A stretch of DNA of 64,000 nucleotides from Salinigranum marinum. GTDB taxonomy: Archaea; Halobacteriota; Halobacteria; Halobacteriales; Haloferacaceae. Shown piece after piece: positions 23,905 to 33,427 of this stretch. The DNA lies in NCBI RefSeq assembly GCF_024228675.1, contig NZ_CP100461.1, forward strand, positions 868,001 to 932,000. The letters run 5' to 3'. Under the pieces are notes generated by a model. The model worked only from the letters and a program-made list of their open reading frames with translations, was not told the origin of the DNA and searched no databases. A program made the position numbers and the translations under genes. Position 1 is the stretch's first letter, and each line of letters begins with the position of its first letter.

Positions 23905-25223
23905 GCGTCGACGTCGATCGGTTCACCGAACGCGTTCCGGGCGGGGACGCGGGACTGATCCTCCTGCTCCTCGCAGTGCTCTACCTCGCGTACATCGTCA
24001 GCGGGGTCGTCCTCGGCTTCTCGCTCCGCGGCCAACTGAACTCGCTCGCCGTGTTGACCTTCTTCATCGGCGTGTTCGCGATGCTGGCGCTCGCGCTGAA
24101 CCTCCACTGGGGGTACACCGGACTGTTCAACATCGGCATCGTCGGCTTCATGGCCGTCGGGATCTACGTCATGGCACTCGTCTCGAAGCCGATCTACCAG
24201 CCCGGCAGCGCCGCACAGGTCGGTGGGCTGGGGCTTCCGCTCATCGTCGGCATCATCGCTGGGATGGTCGCGTCGGCCCTTCTCGGGCTGGTTGTCGCCC
24301 TCCCGGCGTTGCGTTTGCGGGCAGACTACCTCGCGATCGTCACCATCGCGATGTCCGAGATCGTCCGCTTTACCTTCCTCTCCTCGCAGTTCCAGCAGTT
24401 CCAGCTCTTCGGGAGGAGAGTCGGCTTCGGCGGCGGTTCGGGCGTCATTCTCAACTACCAGGACCCGCTGGCGGCGTTCTTCTCGGCGCTCGGGCTCTGG
24501 GACGCGTACCTGGGAGTCGTCGAGGCGTCGAGGGCGATCATTCCCACCAACCCCAAGCCCGTCGTCGACGGACTCGTCTACGGGCTCGTCCTCTTGATCT
24601 TCGTCGCGGGGTACTTTTGGTTGCTGAAGCGCACGGGCGAGTCACCGTTCGGCCGAGTGCTCAAGGCTATCCGCGAGGACGAGGACGTCGCCAACTCGCT
24701 CGGGAAGGACACCAACGGCTTCAAGATCAAGTCGTTCATGCTCGGCTGTGCGCTCATGGGCCTGGCGGGGATCCTCTGGTTCATGGGGCAGGGCGCGGTG
24801 ACGCCGAATACGTTCCGGCCGCGCATCACCTTCTTCGTCTGGATCGCGCTCATCATCGGCGGCGCGGGGTCGAACACCGGCAGCATCGTCGGCGGGGCGG
24901 TGTTCGCGGCGGTGCTCTACCAGGGGCCGCGCTACCTGAAGAACGTGCTCGAGGAGATCCTCCCGTCGGCGGACGCGCCCGGCTCGTTCGGGCCGGCCAT
25001 CTCGCCGCTCATCTCACAGGCGGATCCTCTGCCGTTCATCTGGTACACGCTCGACAGCGTCCGCCAGCTCCAGCTCGTCATCATGGGTGTCGTGCTCATC
25101 TGGCTGATGCACAACCGTCCCGAAGGCTTACTCGGTCACCGGAAGGAGACGGCAGCGAGCATCGATCTCTCGGCCAGACGCGGCCGTGCAGCCGTCGCCG
25201 ACGGGGGTGAGGAAGATGAGTGA
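23901..25223 (+). CDS. livM: Branched-chain amino-acid-type ABC permease LivM
   Basis: 440 residues from the ATG at 23901, which overlaps the livH stop; the longer open frame to 23607 lies wholly inside livH and is rejected. Membrane helices throughout. LivM landmarks: LALNLHWGYTGLFNIGIVGF, PALRLRADYLAIVTIAMSEI and the cytoplasmic FGRVLKAIREDEDVANSLGK loop. Compared with bacterial LivM it has an extra loop near residues 170-215. It forms the membrane channel with LivH. It overlaps livG by 8 bp. Confidence 0.9.
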   Translation: MSVDVDRFTERVPGGDAGLILLLLAVLYLAYIVSGVVLGFSLRGQLNSLAVLTFFIGVFAMLALALNLHWGYTGLFNIGIVGFMAVGIYVMALVSKPIYQPGSAAQVGGLGLPLIVGIIAGMVASALLGLVVALPALRLRADYLAIVTIAMSEIVRFTFLSSQFQQFQLFGRRVGFGGGSGVILNYQDPLAAFFSALGLWDAYLGVVEASRAIIPTNPKPVVDGLVYGLVLLIFVAGYFWLLKRTGESPFGRVLKAIREDEDVANSLGKDTNGFKIKSFMLGCALMGLAGILWFMGQGAVTPNTFRPRITFFVWIALIIGGAGSNTGSIVGGAVFAAVLYQGPRYLKNVLEEILPSADAPGSFGPAISPLISQADPLPFIWYTLDSVRQLQLVIMGVVLIWLMHNRPEGLLGHRKETAASIDLSARRGRAAVADGGEEDE

Positions 25224-26094
25224 GGCCACGGACACCGAGTCGAGCCCCGACGGTGGTGGCAAGGGCGCGCCGGACGACGTCGACGCCCCGGAGGCGCTCG
25301 CGACCGAAGGGGTCGACATCGACGACGAGTATCCGCTCGTGGTCGAGGACCTCCACAAGTCGTTCGGCGGCATCACGGCGGTCGACGGCGCGAGCTTCGA
25401 CGTCGAACACGGCTCGCTGACCGGGCTCATCGGGCCGAACGGGGCCGGCAAGTCGACGACGTTCAACCTCATCACGGGGATGTACACCCCCGACTCCGGC
25501 ACCGTGACGTTCAACGGCGAGGACATCACGAAGCTCGAACCGCACCAGGTGGCGAACCGGGGGCTCGTCCGGACGTTCCAGATCGCGCGCGAACTCAAGG
25601 AGATGACCGTCCTGGAGAACATGATGTTGGCCCCGAAGAGCCAGATCGGCGAGAGCCTCTGGCGGTCCGTGACGCCCGGCATGCGAGGGAGCGTCATCAA
25701 ACAGGAGGAAGAACTCCTCGAACGGGCGTGGGAGACGCTCGAGTTCTTCGAGATCGACCACATCGCCGAGGAGGAGGCCGGCAACCTCTCGGGCGGCCAG
25801 CGAAAGCTGCTGGAGATGGCACGGGCGCTGTTGACGGACCCCGACATGCTGTTGCTCGACGAACCCTTCGCCGGTGTCAACCCGTCACTGGAGAAGCGGC
25901 TGCTCGAACACATCCACGAGCTCCGCGAGCAGGGGTACACGTTCCTGCTCGTCGAACACGACATGGACCTCATCATGAACAACTGTGAGCACGTCATCGT
26001 CCTCCACCAGGGGAAGGTGCTCACGGAGGGGACGCCGGCGGACATCAAGGCGAACGAGGAAGTCATCGAGGCGTACCTCGGGGGGAACGTATGA
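25216..26094 (+). CDS. livG: ABC transporter ATPase LivG
   Basis: 292 residues from the ATG at 25216. It has a 45-residue acidic N-terminal extension. Then the ATPase: Walker A GPNGAGKSTTF, Q-loop RTFQIARELKEMTV, signature LSGGQRKLLEMARAL, Walker B MLLLDEP, and the switch histidine in LVEHDMDL. The run EDITKLEPHQVANRGLVRTF is typical of LivG. It powers uptake through LivH/LivM together with LivF. Overlaps livM by 8 bp and livF by 4 bp. Confidence 0.93.
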   Translation: MSEATDTESSPDGGGKGAPDDVDAPEALATEGVDIDDEYPLVVEDLHKSFGGITAVDGASFDVEHGSLTGLIGPNGAGKSTTFNLITGMYTPDSGTVTFNGEDITKLEPHQVANRGLVRTFQIARELKEMTVLENMMLAPKSQIGESLWRSVTPGMRGSVIKQEEELLERAWETLEFFEIDHIAEEEAGNLSGGQRKLLEMARALLTDPDMLLLDEPFAGVNPSLEKRLLEHIHELREQGYTFLLVEHDMDLIMNNCEHVIVLHQGKVLTEGTPADIKANEEVIEAYLGGNV

Positions 26095-26795
26095 GTCTGC
26101 TCGACGTCGAGAGCCTCGACGCCGGCTACGGCGACCTGCAGATCCTGACGGACGTCGACATGTTCGTCGAGAACGGGGAGTACGTCACCATCGTCGGCCC
26201 GAACGGAGCAGGAAAGTCGACGCTCATGAAGAGCGTCTTCGGCCTCACCGCCCACATGGGCGGCACGGTGACCTTCGACGGCGAGGACATCACCGGCCTC
26301 ATTCCCGAGCAGATCATCCACGAGGGGATCGGCTACGTCCCGCAGAACGACAACACGTTTACGTCTCTTTCGGTCCAGGAGAACCTCGAAATGGGGGCGT
26401 ACATCCTCGACGAGGTGCCCGAAGACGCCCTCGAAGCGGTGTTCGACCGGTTCCCGATCCTCCGCGAGCGGAAAGAACAGAAGGCCGGAACCATGTCAGG
26501 GGGCCAACAGCAGATGCTCGCGATGGGACGGGCGCTGATGCTCGAACCGGCGCTCTTGCTCCTCGACGAACCGTCGGCCGGGTTGGCCCCCGACCTCGTC
26601 GACGACATGTTCGACCGCATCGACGCGATCAACGACGACGGCACGGCCATCCTGATGGTCGAACAGAACGCCAAGGAAGCGCTCCGCCGCTGTGACCGCG
26701 GCTACGTGCTCGCGAACGGCGAGAACCGCTACGTCGACTCCGGCGACGCCCTCTTGAACGACCCGCAGGTCCGCCAGGACTTCCTCGGCGGCTGA
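26091..26795 (+). CDS. livF: ABC transporter ATPase LivF
   Basis: 234 residues. Walker A VGPNGAGKSTLMKS, Q-loop VPQNDNTFTSLSVQENL, signature MSGGQQQMLAMGRALM, Walker B LLLLDEPSAGLAP, and H-loop region AILMVEQNAKEAL, where Gln replaces the switch His as usual in LivF. Last gene of the operon; its start overlaps livG as ATGA. The operon is complete for permeases and ATPases but carries no periplasmic-type binding protein. Confidence 0.93.
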   Translation: MSLLDVESLDAGYGDLQILTDVDMFVENGEYVTIVGPNGAGKSTLMKSVFGLTAHMGGTVTFDGEDITGLIPEQIIHEGIGYVPQNDNTFTSLSVQENLEMGAYILDEVPEDALEAVFDRFPILRERKEQKAGTMSGGQQQMLAMGRALMLEPALLLLDEPSAGLAPDLVDDMFDRIDAINDDGTAILMVEQNAKEALRRCDRGYVLANGENRYVDSGDALLNDPQVRQDFLGG

Positions 26796-26917
26796 CGGGC
26801 GGGCTCCGTTCTCCGGCCGACCGGCGGCTTCACGTCCGTGTCGGGACCGTCGGGACTCCGTTTACGCCGCCGATCGACGAGGACAGGGTTTTGGTAGCCG
26901 GGCGCGAGAGCCCCGGT

Positions 26918-28159
26918 ATGACTCTCGACCGCGTCCACGTCGACGGCATCGCGCGCCTGGCGAGCGCCATCGCCAACGCCGTCGACGACTCGGACCACGG
27001 CGACCTCGCAACGCAGGTCTGGGAGGGCTTTCTCGACCCGCTTCGGGACGGCTCCCGCGTCGTCGTCGAACCCGTCGACGAGAAGCGCCGCCGGTCGGTC
27101 GCCATCGAGGACGTCGCCCTCGCCGACCCGCCGTTCGAGTCGGTCCACGGGCTCGACTCGGGGACGATCAACCCGACGACGTTCAAGAACGGGCTGGTGC
27201 TCGACGTGGCGCAGGCGGCGATGGCCGGCGTCCCCTCCGACCTCGACCTCCACCGCGCGCGGACGCTCGTCGTGACCGTCCACGCCAACGACCCGACCGT
27301 CGACTGCGAGACGGACTGGATTGTCGACGACGAGGGGTATTCGAGGAGAAAGGTGCTCCACGCCCCCCGCGTCGACCGCTACGCGGAGGGCGTCGTCCAC
27401 GCGCTCTCGCTGTACCTGGCGGAGGGTGAACACGCGCTCTTGCAAGCCGACGCCGTCGACGACCTGCTCGTGCTCGACGGTCCCGTCTACCCGATGGAGG
27501 TGTTCACCTGGCAGGACGGCGACGCGACCCTGCGCGACCTCGCGAGCGAGGCCACACCCAGGAAAGTCGTCGAGAACTACGTCCGGCTCGTCGAACGGTT
27601 CGCCGAGCGCGACATCCCCCTCGTCGGCTTCGTGAAGAACCCCGCGTCGCGGGGGATCGTCCAGACACTCAGGAAGAAGGGGGTCGAAGCCCCCTGGAGC
27701 GACGACACGGCGCTTTTCACCCGGCTCTTGGAGCGGTGGGACGACGAGGCGGGCGAGCGCCGGACCGACTGTCTCACTTTCACCGACTGGTTCGTCTCCC
27801 GCGGCGGCACCGATCGGACGATGGCCGCCGGCGGCGACGCGCTCGGGGTCGACCGCGAACTCGACCCGACGGCGTACGAGGTCGCCTTCTTCCCGATCTA
27901 CGACCCTCGGACGGACGTCTGCTACCGCGTCGAGTCCCCGGCCGTGTTCGTCCGCGACGACGAGACGCGAGAACGGCTCACCCAGCAGTTGCTCCACGAC
28001 GTCGCGGTCACCCGCGGCCCGCCGCCGGCCGTCGGGAAGGCTGACGAACTCGCCCGGGTCAGCCAGGGGGAGAAGGCGGCGCTTCGCCGGAAACTCGAGG
28101 AGTACCTCGACTCCGATGCCGTTCGCCGGTACGACGAGGAGCGCTGGGGGGTGATGTAG
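26918..28159 (+). CDS. nurA: NurA-domain 5'-3' nuclease
   Basis: 413 residues from the ATG at 26918; an upstream TTG at 26891 is in frame but unlikely. Features of NurA: the metal-binding VHGLDSGTINPTTFKNGLVL region near residue 70, the central LLVLDGPVYPMEVFTW, LVGFVKNPASRGIVQTLRKK, and the late FFPIYDPRTDVCYRVESPAV. NurA works with the HerA ATPase in DNA end resection. HerA is encoded 0.5 kb downstream on the same strand with one antisense gene between. It is longer than hyperthermophile NurA (about 330-340 residues), as usual in haloarchaea. Confidence 0.85.
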   Translation: MTLDRVHVDGIARLASAIANAVDDSDHGDLATQVWEGFLDPLRDGSRVVVEPVDEKRRRSVAIEDVALADPPFESVHGLDSGTINPTTFKNGLVLDVAQAAMAGVPSDLDLHRARTLVVTVHANDPTVDCETDWIVDDEGYSRRKVLHAPRVDRYAEGVVHALSLYLAEGEHALLQADAVDDLLVLDGPVYPMEVFTWQDGDATLRDLASEATPRKVVENYVRLVERFAERDIPLVGFVKNPASRGIVQTLRKKGVEAPWSDDTALFTRLLERWDDEAGERRTDCLTFTDWFVSRGGTDRTMAAGGDALGVDRELDPTAYEVAFFPIYDPRTDVCYRVESPAVFVRDDETRERLTQQLLHDVAVTRGPPPAVGKADELARVSQGEKAALRRKLEEYLDSDAVRRYDEERWGVM

Positions 28160-28170
28160 CGTCGAGCAGG

Positions 28171-28503
28171 TCAGGGCTCGGTGTGCTCGACCTCGATCCG
28201 GACCTCGGTGGCGGGGACGCCGACCCGAGCGAACTGCGTGCGGACGTGTTCTTCCGCCGCGGCGAGCGCCTGTTCTTTGGTCTCGAACCCACGGGGCATC
28301 GGCGACTCGAACGCGACGTGGATCTCTTGGCCGTCGATCGTCGTCACGGAGCCGCCGCTTTCGACCTCGTAGAACTCGTCGCAGACCCAGACGTACGGCG
28401 CTTTCTCGTTCGGCGCGCCTCTGAACGTCGGCGGCGTCTCGCCGCGCTCGTACAGCGTCCCGGTGAGCGCCGTGCCGCCGCCGTGACCGGAGATCAACAA
28501 CAT
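28171..28503 (-). CDS. DUF7113-like small protein between nurA and herA
   Basis: 110 residues, read against its neighbours. N-terminal MLLISGHGGGTALTGTLYER, then APYVWVCDEFYEVESGGSVT and IHVAFESPMPRGFETKEQAL, then an acidic helix-strand ending. It resembles the haloarchaeal family annotated DUF7113. No catalytic motif is visible. It sits tail-to-tail with nurA (11-bp gap) and head-to-head with herA (165 bp), so its promoter region is shared with herA. Confidence 0.65.
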   Translation of the reverse strand: MLLISGHGGGTALTGTLYERGETPPTFRGAPNEKAPYVWVCDEFYEVESGGSVTTIDGQEIHVAFESPMPRGFETKEQALAAAEEHVRTQFARVGVPATEVRIEVEHTEP

Positions 28504-28639
28504 AGCGTCGGTAGGGGCTCCGACGGGTAAACGCTGTCCGTCGCGGCGGGATCGGCACCCCGTCCGGTCGCGTCACCCGGGACCGATCGACCGTTCGCCA
28601 CCGTCGTGTCACGGCGCGTGACCGTGGGTGGGGAAAGGG

Positions 28640-28646
28640 ATTTATT
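28640..28646 (+). promoter_or_regulatory. TATA box of herA
   Basis: ATTTATT, 23-29 nt before the ATG at 28669. Confidence 0.5.
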
Positions 28647-28668
28647 CGCGGGTCTCCCTGCCTGAGAC

Positions 28669-30525
28669 ATGTCCGACCTCGGTGACTTCACCGACTTCGA
28701 CGGCTCGTCCACGGCGTCCGACCCCGACACCGAGGGCGGCGACGGGGAGCCGGCCGGTCGGCCCGCGTCGACCGCGACAGCCGACGGGGACGATGCGGTC
28801 GCCGACCGCGGCGACGAGTCGAGCTTCGAGTCGTACGACGTGACGCCCGCCGGGGAGGACCGCGGCGTCGGCGTTGTCTCCGTCTCCCGGGGGCTCAGGG
28901 TCGCCGAGGACGGCGACGAGACCGCGATGGAGGCGTTCATCACGACCGGGAACCGCGAGTCGGTCCGGCTAGGGAAGTATCTCCTCGTTCCCTACCCCGA
29001 CCGCGAACTGCTCTTCTGTCGGATCACCGCTCTCGAGTACGCCCAGGAGTTTCACGAGGACGACGCGACCGAGATCGCCGCCCGGCGGGCGATGCGCCGC
29101 GACGGCTTCGAGGAGCGCGACTACAAGTTCGTCGCCGAACTCGCCCCCGTCGCCGTCCTGTTTTACGATTCGAGCGACGACGAGTGGAAGCGCCGGATGA
29201 CCGACCGCGTCCCCAAGCCGGGCGCCGTCGTGCAGGAGGCGACAGACGCAGCCCAGATCAAGGCGGGCCTGAAGATCCCGCGCGAGGGGATCTTCCTCGG
29301 CCACCTCTCCGTCGGCGGCGAGAAGGTCCGAACGGCCGCGTCGCCCCCGACGATCGACTACCGGCTGAAGAACGACTACGCCGACGGCGACCCGCTCGTC
29401 TTCCGGCATACCCTCGTCGCCGGCGGCACCGGTTCCGGCAAGACACACGCCTCGAAAAACGTCCTCCGGCAGTTCCTCGACACCCGGTACGAGATGGACG
29501 ACGGCCGCAAGGTCGCCCCCGCCGTCGTGCAGTTCGACCCCCAGGACGAGTACGCCCAGATGCACGACGACAACGCGAGCCTCTCCGCGGAGGCGGCTCG
29601 ACGCCTCGACCGCGAGGGCGTCGCCCACGGCGGCCACGACGACACCGTGGCGTTCGTCCCCGAGGTGGCCGGGTCGTCGTACCCCGGCGAGGGCCACCGG
29701 GCCGAACAGGCCTCGTTCACCGTTCCTTTCTCGATGACACGGGCGCGGCCGTGGCTGGTCGCCGGCGCGGCGCTCAACGACAACCAGTACAACGCCCTGG
29801 AGAACCTCATCCACCGGTTCTTCCGGCAGGCCGGGGACGGGGGTACGTACGATCAGTTCACGACCTTCCTCGACGACCCCGGCCTCAAGGAGGAGCTCCA
29901 CGAGACTGGCCGGGTCCACGAGGCGACCTTCGACGCGGTCAAGCGGCGGGTCCGTTCTGCGACGTTCGGTCGGGTGTTCGACCAGTCCGCCCGGCCCATC
30001 ACCGAACAGATCCACGAGTTCGTCCGACCGGGCGGCCTGACCGTGGTGCCCACGTACCACATCAACGACTCCCGGGCGACGGTGACGGTCGTGCTCGCCG
30101 TGGCGAGCCTCCTCGTCGACGAGAAGCTCTCGAACGACCCCTCCTACGACCGGATCAAGCGGACCCCGCTCGTCGTCGGCATGGACGAGGCGCACAACTT
30201 CCTCGCCGACGCCGACTCCGTCCAGGCCCGAAAGGTCGTCCGGACGTTCACCGAGGCGGCAAAACAGGGCCGAAAGGAACGGCTCGGGCTCTTTCTCATC
30301 ACCCAGGATCCACAGGACATCGCCGACCCGGTGTTCAAACAGGTGAACACGAAGCTCGTGCTCAACCTCGGCGACGAGGACGCCATCAAGTCGGTGAACA
30401 TCCCGTCGACCCTGGAGGACAAGGTGCCGTATATGGAGAAAGGCCAGATGGTGATCTACTCGCCCGACAACTCTGAACCGGTCGAACTGACGGGACTGTC
30501 GGCCTGCGTGACCCGCCACGGCTGA
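28669..30525 (+). CDS. herA: HerA-type hexameric DNA helicase/translocase
   Basis: 618 residues. The acidic N-terminal 55 residues are poorly conserved. The HerA beta-barrel (HAS) domain spans about 60-200. The RecA-like ATPase begins with Walker A VAGGTGSGKTHASKN near residue 250 and Walker B TPLVVGMDEAHNFLAD near 505. The later run FTEAAKQGRKERLGLFLITQ and VNTKLVLNLGDEDAIKSV contain the sensor and arginine-finger regions. HerA forms a ring with NurA that resects DNA ends before RadA loading; Mre11-Rad50 are not in this window. It has its own promoter. Confidence 0.9.
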   Translation: MSDLGDFTDFDGSSTASDPDTEGGDGEPAGRPASTATADGDDAVADRGDESSFESYDVTPAGEDRGVGVVSVSRGLRVAEDGDETAMEAFITTGNRESVRLGKYLLVPYPDRELLFCRITALEYAQEFHEDDATEIAARRAMRRDGFEERDYKFVAELAPVAVLFYDSSDDEWKRRMTDRVPKPGAVVQEATDAAQIKAGLKIPREGIFLGHLSVGGEKVRTAASPPTIDYRLKNDYADGDPLVFRHTLVAGGTGSGKTHASKNVLRQFLDTRYEMDDGRKVAPAVVQFDPQDEYAQMHDDNASLSAEAARRLDREGVAHGGHDDTVAFVPEVAGSSYPGEGHRAEQASFTVPFSMTRARPWLVAGAALNDNQYNALENLIHRFFRQAGDGGTYDQFTTFLDDPGLKEELHETGRVHEATFDAVKRRVRSATFGRVFDQSARPITEQIHEFVRPGGLTVVPTYHINDSRATVTVVLAVASLLVDEKLSNDPSYDRIKRTPLVVGMDEAHNFLADADSVQARKVVRTFTEAAKQGRKERLGLFLITQDPQDIADPVFKQVNTKLVLNLGDEDAIKSVNIPSTLEDKVPYMEKGQMVIYSPDNSEPVELTGLSACVTRHG

Positions 30526-30761
30526 CTGCGCGTTCGACCGTCGGCGACGAACGTTTTTGTCCGAAGACGCGGCCACCGGTCGGCGTGTCCTGACCGGTGC
30601 CGCGGAGCTGCTCGCGGGAGCGTGGTGCGCCGCTCCGCGGAGCGGATGCACCGCCTGCTCGCCGGACTGACGGAGCCACGTCTCTGCCGAAGCCCACCGA
30701 CACCGCGCAATCGACGCGCCCCGGCCGATGATTCTTGCAGTCCCCCCGCGTATCGATCGGT

Positions 30762-31172
30762 ATGGCGAAGCGTATACTCGTCCCCGTCGACGGGTCGCCC
30801 CAGTCCGCGGCCGCACTCCGGTTCGCCACCGAGGAGTGGCCCGGCGCCGACTTCGTCCTGTTGAACGTCATCAACCCCGCCAACTCGGGCGGGAGACGGA
30901 GCGTCCTCCCCACCGCGGCCGAGGACTGGTACGACCGTGCCCGGGACGATGCCCGAGAGACGTTCGCGGAACTGGCGGCCGAAACCGGAATCGATCCCGA
31001 CACCATCATCACGGTCGGCCGGATCGCACCGAGTATCGTCGACGCCGCCGCCGACGCCGACCACGTCGTCATGGGGAGTCACGGACGAACGGGTGTGTCG
31101 CGGGTCGTCCTCGGGAGCGTCGCCGAGGCGGTCGTCAGACACTCGCCGGTGCCCGTGACGATCGTCCGGTAG
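30762..31172 (+). CDS. Universal stress protein (UspA family)
   Basis: 136 residues from the ATG at 30762. N-terminal KRILVPVDGSPQSAAALRFA and C-terminal HVVMGSHGRTGVSRVVLGSV then AEAVVRHSPVPVTIV match the ATP-binding Usp class with G-2x-G-9x-G-S/T. It probably binds ATP and dimerises. Haloarchaea have many Usp genes, most with no known partner. It stands alone downstream of herA. Confidence 0.9.
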   Translation: MAKRILVPVDGSPQSAAALRFATEEWPGADFVLLNVINPANSGGRRSVLPTAAEDWYDRARDDARETFAELAAETGIDPDTIITVGRIAPSIVDAAADADHVVMGSHGRTGVSRVVLGSVAEAVVRHSPVPVTIVR

Positions 31173-31299
31173 GACGCCGACGGCGGGAGAGCGTCGCAAC
31201 GCACGGCGGTTGGCGGGAAGCCACGGCAGGGTCAGCGGTCAGAGCCGCCCGTCCGTCGGCGTCGTCGTGACGTTCGCCGTGTCGATCCCGGAAACGGGA

Positions 31300-32355
31300 C
31301 TAGAAGAGGTTCGCCTGCTGGTGGACGCTGATCCCGTCGTTCGTGATCTCGTACGGCTTCGGCTGTCGGGAGTGGTTGGCGTCGCGGATCTTCTGGATCT
31401 CGATGGCGAGCCGCGTCTCTTGGAAGCTGTTCGAGCGCACGTACTGGAGGATGAAGACTGCGTCGGCGAGGTACTCGATGATGCCGTGCCGGGACGCGAA
31501 CGGATCGGCGTCGCTCGCCTCGCTCGTGACGAGCGTCGTCACGCCCGCCTGCTTGAGTGCCCGCGTGAACTGAAACACCTCACTGCGGCGGCGGGCGGGA
31601 TGGTCGTACATCATCTCCAGCAGCGAGACCGAGTCGAGAACGAGTCGCTCGGCGTCGAACTCCTCGATGAGCCTGGTCAGGTCGTTGCGGATGCTCGCCA
31701 GCGAGTTGGCCATCTCGACGGGGTCGAGGTCGACGACAGCGAGCGATCCATCCGCCTCGTACCCCCTGAAGTCCCATCCCTTCTCGGCCGCCGTACTGAG
31801 CACGCGGTCGCGGCTCTCCTCCAGCGTGATGTAGACCCCGCGATCACCCTGTTGGAGCCCCGTGTGCAGGAACTGCATCCCGACGGTCGTCTTACCCGTC
31901 CCGGCGCTGCCGATCGCGGCGATCAGCGAACGGCTCGGGACCCCCCCGAGGATCATGTTGTCGAGGCCTTCGATGCCGATGTCGAGTCGGTCGAGGTCCG
32001 AGTCGAACTCCGCCTCGTTGAACTCCGCGCTGGAGAACCCGACGTCCTCTTGCCCACCGAACGCGTCCGCCTCTGCCTGCCCGTTCGGAGCCATCCCCGG
32101 GCCGGCTGCCGATCCGTCGTCTTCGAAGACGCCGTCCGGTACGGGGGCGCTGTTGAACGCCTCCGAGAAGTCCTCCCCGAAGGGCGATCGGGCGTCCTGG
32201 TCACCCTCGCCGTCCGGTGGATCGAACGGTGAATCCGTCGCCGCCACGTCGGCGGGGTGGTCCGGTTCGGTCGACTCGTCCGACTCAGTGGAGTCCTCGC
32301 CCTCGTCGGCGTCGTCCGAGAACGCGCGCTCGAACCAGTCGTCGTCGCTACTCAC
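31300..32355 (-). CDS. KaiC/RadA-like ATPase with acidic N-terminal tail
   Basis: 351 residues. Residues 1-120 are disordered and extremely acidic (Asp, Glu, Ser). Residues 125-350 form one KaiC-like RecA-fold domain: DIGIEGLDNMILGGVPSRSL, Walker A GSAGTGKTTVGMQF, Walker B ERLVLDSVSLLEMMYD, then LKQAGVTTLVTSEASDADPF and a C-terminal EIQKIRDANHSRQPKPYEI. Archaeal single-domain KaiC proteins act in signalling and motility complexes or are uncharacterised. No partner is adjacent. It is divergent from NAD kinase with a 175-bp gap. Confidence 0.85.
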   Translation of the reverse strand: MSSDDDWFERAFSDDADEGEDSTESDESTEPDHPADVAATDSPFDPPDGEGDQDARSPFGEDFSEAFNSAPVPDGVFEDDGSAAGPGMAPNGQAEADAFGGQEDVGFSSAEFNEAEFDSDLDRLDIGIEGLDNMILGGVPSRSLIAAIGSAGTGKTTVGMQFLHTGLQQGDRGVYITLEESRDRVLSTAAEKGWDFRGYEADGSLAVVDLDPVEMANSLASIRNDLTRLIEEFDAERLVLDSVSLLEMMYDHPARRRSEVFQFTRALKQAGVTTLVTSEASDADPFASRHGIIEYLADAVFILQYVRSNSFQETRLAIEIQKIRDANHSRQPKPYEITNDGISVHQQANLF

Positions 32356-32530
32356 GGAGGCCCCCTCCGTAGCGGACGTCGACAGAAGGGACTGGAGCCG
32401 CCATTACCATCATTGAGACCCCACCAGTAATGAATGTTGTCGCGTTAGAATCGATTGTGAGTCTTGGTGTGATCGGAGCTGGCGACGGCGGTGACGGTGG
32501 GCTTTTCTCACCCCCCGAACAACGCGGGGT

Positions 32531-33358
32531 ATGGAAGTCGGGATCGTCGCCCAACGGGACAACGAACGGGCCGCATCGCTGGCTCGGACGCTCGGCGAGC
32601 GCCTCGGGGAGAGCGACGTCACGGTTCGGTTCGACGCGACGACCGCCGCCACGCTCGGACGTGCCGACGCGGGTCGGCCGGTGGACACGTTCGATGCCTG
32701 CGACCTCGTGGTGAGCATCGGCGGCGACGGCACGTTCCTCTTCACCGCCCGCGAGGCGAACAGGACGCCGATCCTCGGTGTGAACCTCGGCGAGGTCGGC
32801 TTTCTGAACGCCGTGGGTCCCGACGAGGCGGAGGCGGCCGTCCAGCGCGAGGTCGACGCCTACCGACGGGGCGAACTCACCGTTCAGGAGGTCCCGAGGA
32901 TCGCCGCCCGGACCGACGGGTGGCGGGGAGAGCCAGCGATGAACGAGGTGGTCGTCCAGGGGCCGCGTCGCGGACGTGGGGGCGGCGGTCAGATCGAGGT
33001 CCGCGTCGACGGGTCGACGTACGGCGCGGGTCCCGGAGACGGGGTGCTCGTCGCGACACCGACCGGGTCGACCGCGTACAACCTGAGCGAACGCGGCCCA
33101 CTCGTCCACCCGGACGTTGGCGGACTCGTCATCAACGAGATGGCCGCGCGCGACGGGATGCCACCGCTCATAGTCCCGCTCGACCGCGACGTGACCGTGA
33201 CCGTCAGCGGTGTCGAGTACGCCGTCGTGGTGAGCGACGGACGCGCCAGACGCGAGATCGACGCCGGCACGACCGTCCACGTCGGGCTGGCCGACCAGCC
33301 CGTCCGACTGGCCGGTCCAGCGGCTGACTTCTTCGAGGCGCTCGGAAAACTCGACTGA
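32531..33358 (+). CDS. nadK: NAD kinase
   Basis: 275 residues. The signature GGDGT occurs in DLVVSIGGDGTFLFTAREAN, followed by PILGVNLGEVGFLNAV. The second conserved region is DGVLVATPTGSTAYNLSERG. The enzyme phosphorylates NAD (or NADH) to give NADP. A gap-filling GRGGGGQ loop precedes the beta-rich domain. Start ATG at 32531 shortly after an AT-poor stretch. It converges on carB. Confidence 0.93.
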   Translation: MEVGIVAQRDNERAASLARTLGERLGESDVTVRFDATTAATLGRADAGRPVDTFDACDLVVSIGGDGTFLFTAREANRTPILGVNLGEVGFLNAVGPDEAEAAVQREVDAYRRGELTVQEVPRIAARTDGWRGEPAMNEVVVQGPRRGRGGGGQIEVRVDGSTYGAGPGDGVLVATPTGSTAYNLSERGPLVHPDVGGLVINEMAARDGMPPLIVPLDRDVTVTVSGVEYAVVVSDGRARREIDAGTTVHVGLADQPVRLAGPAADFFEALGKLD

Positions 33359-33427
33359 AGTTCGGGGTGGGAGACCGGCGAGGTCAGCCGGAGCCGATCT
33401 CGCGGGCGAGGTTCGGCGACGGGCGCG

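Noticed and set aside
26729-28612. 627-codon minus-strand frame across nurA
   Set aside because: It spans the end of livF, all of nurA and the DUF7113-like gene with no family features; a composition shadow.
28969-30816. 615-codon minus-strand frame opposite herA
   Set aside because: It has no domain features, while herA on the plus strand has all motifs.
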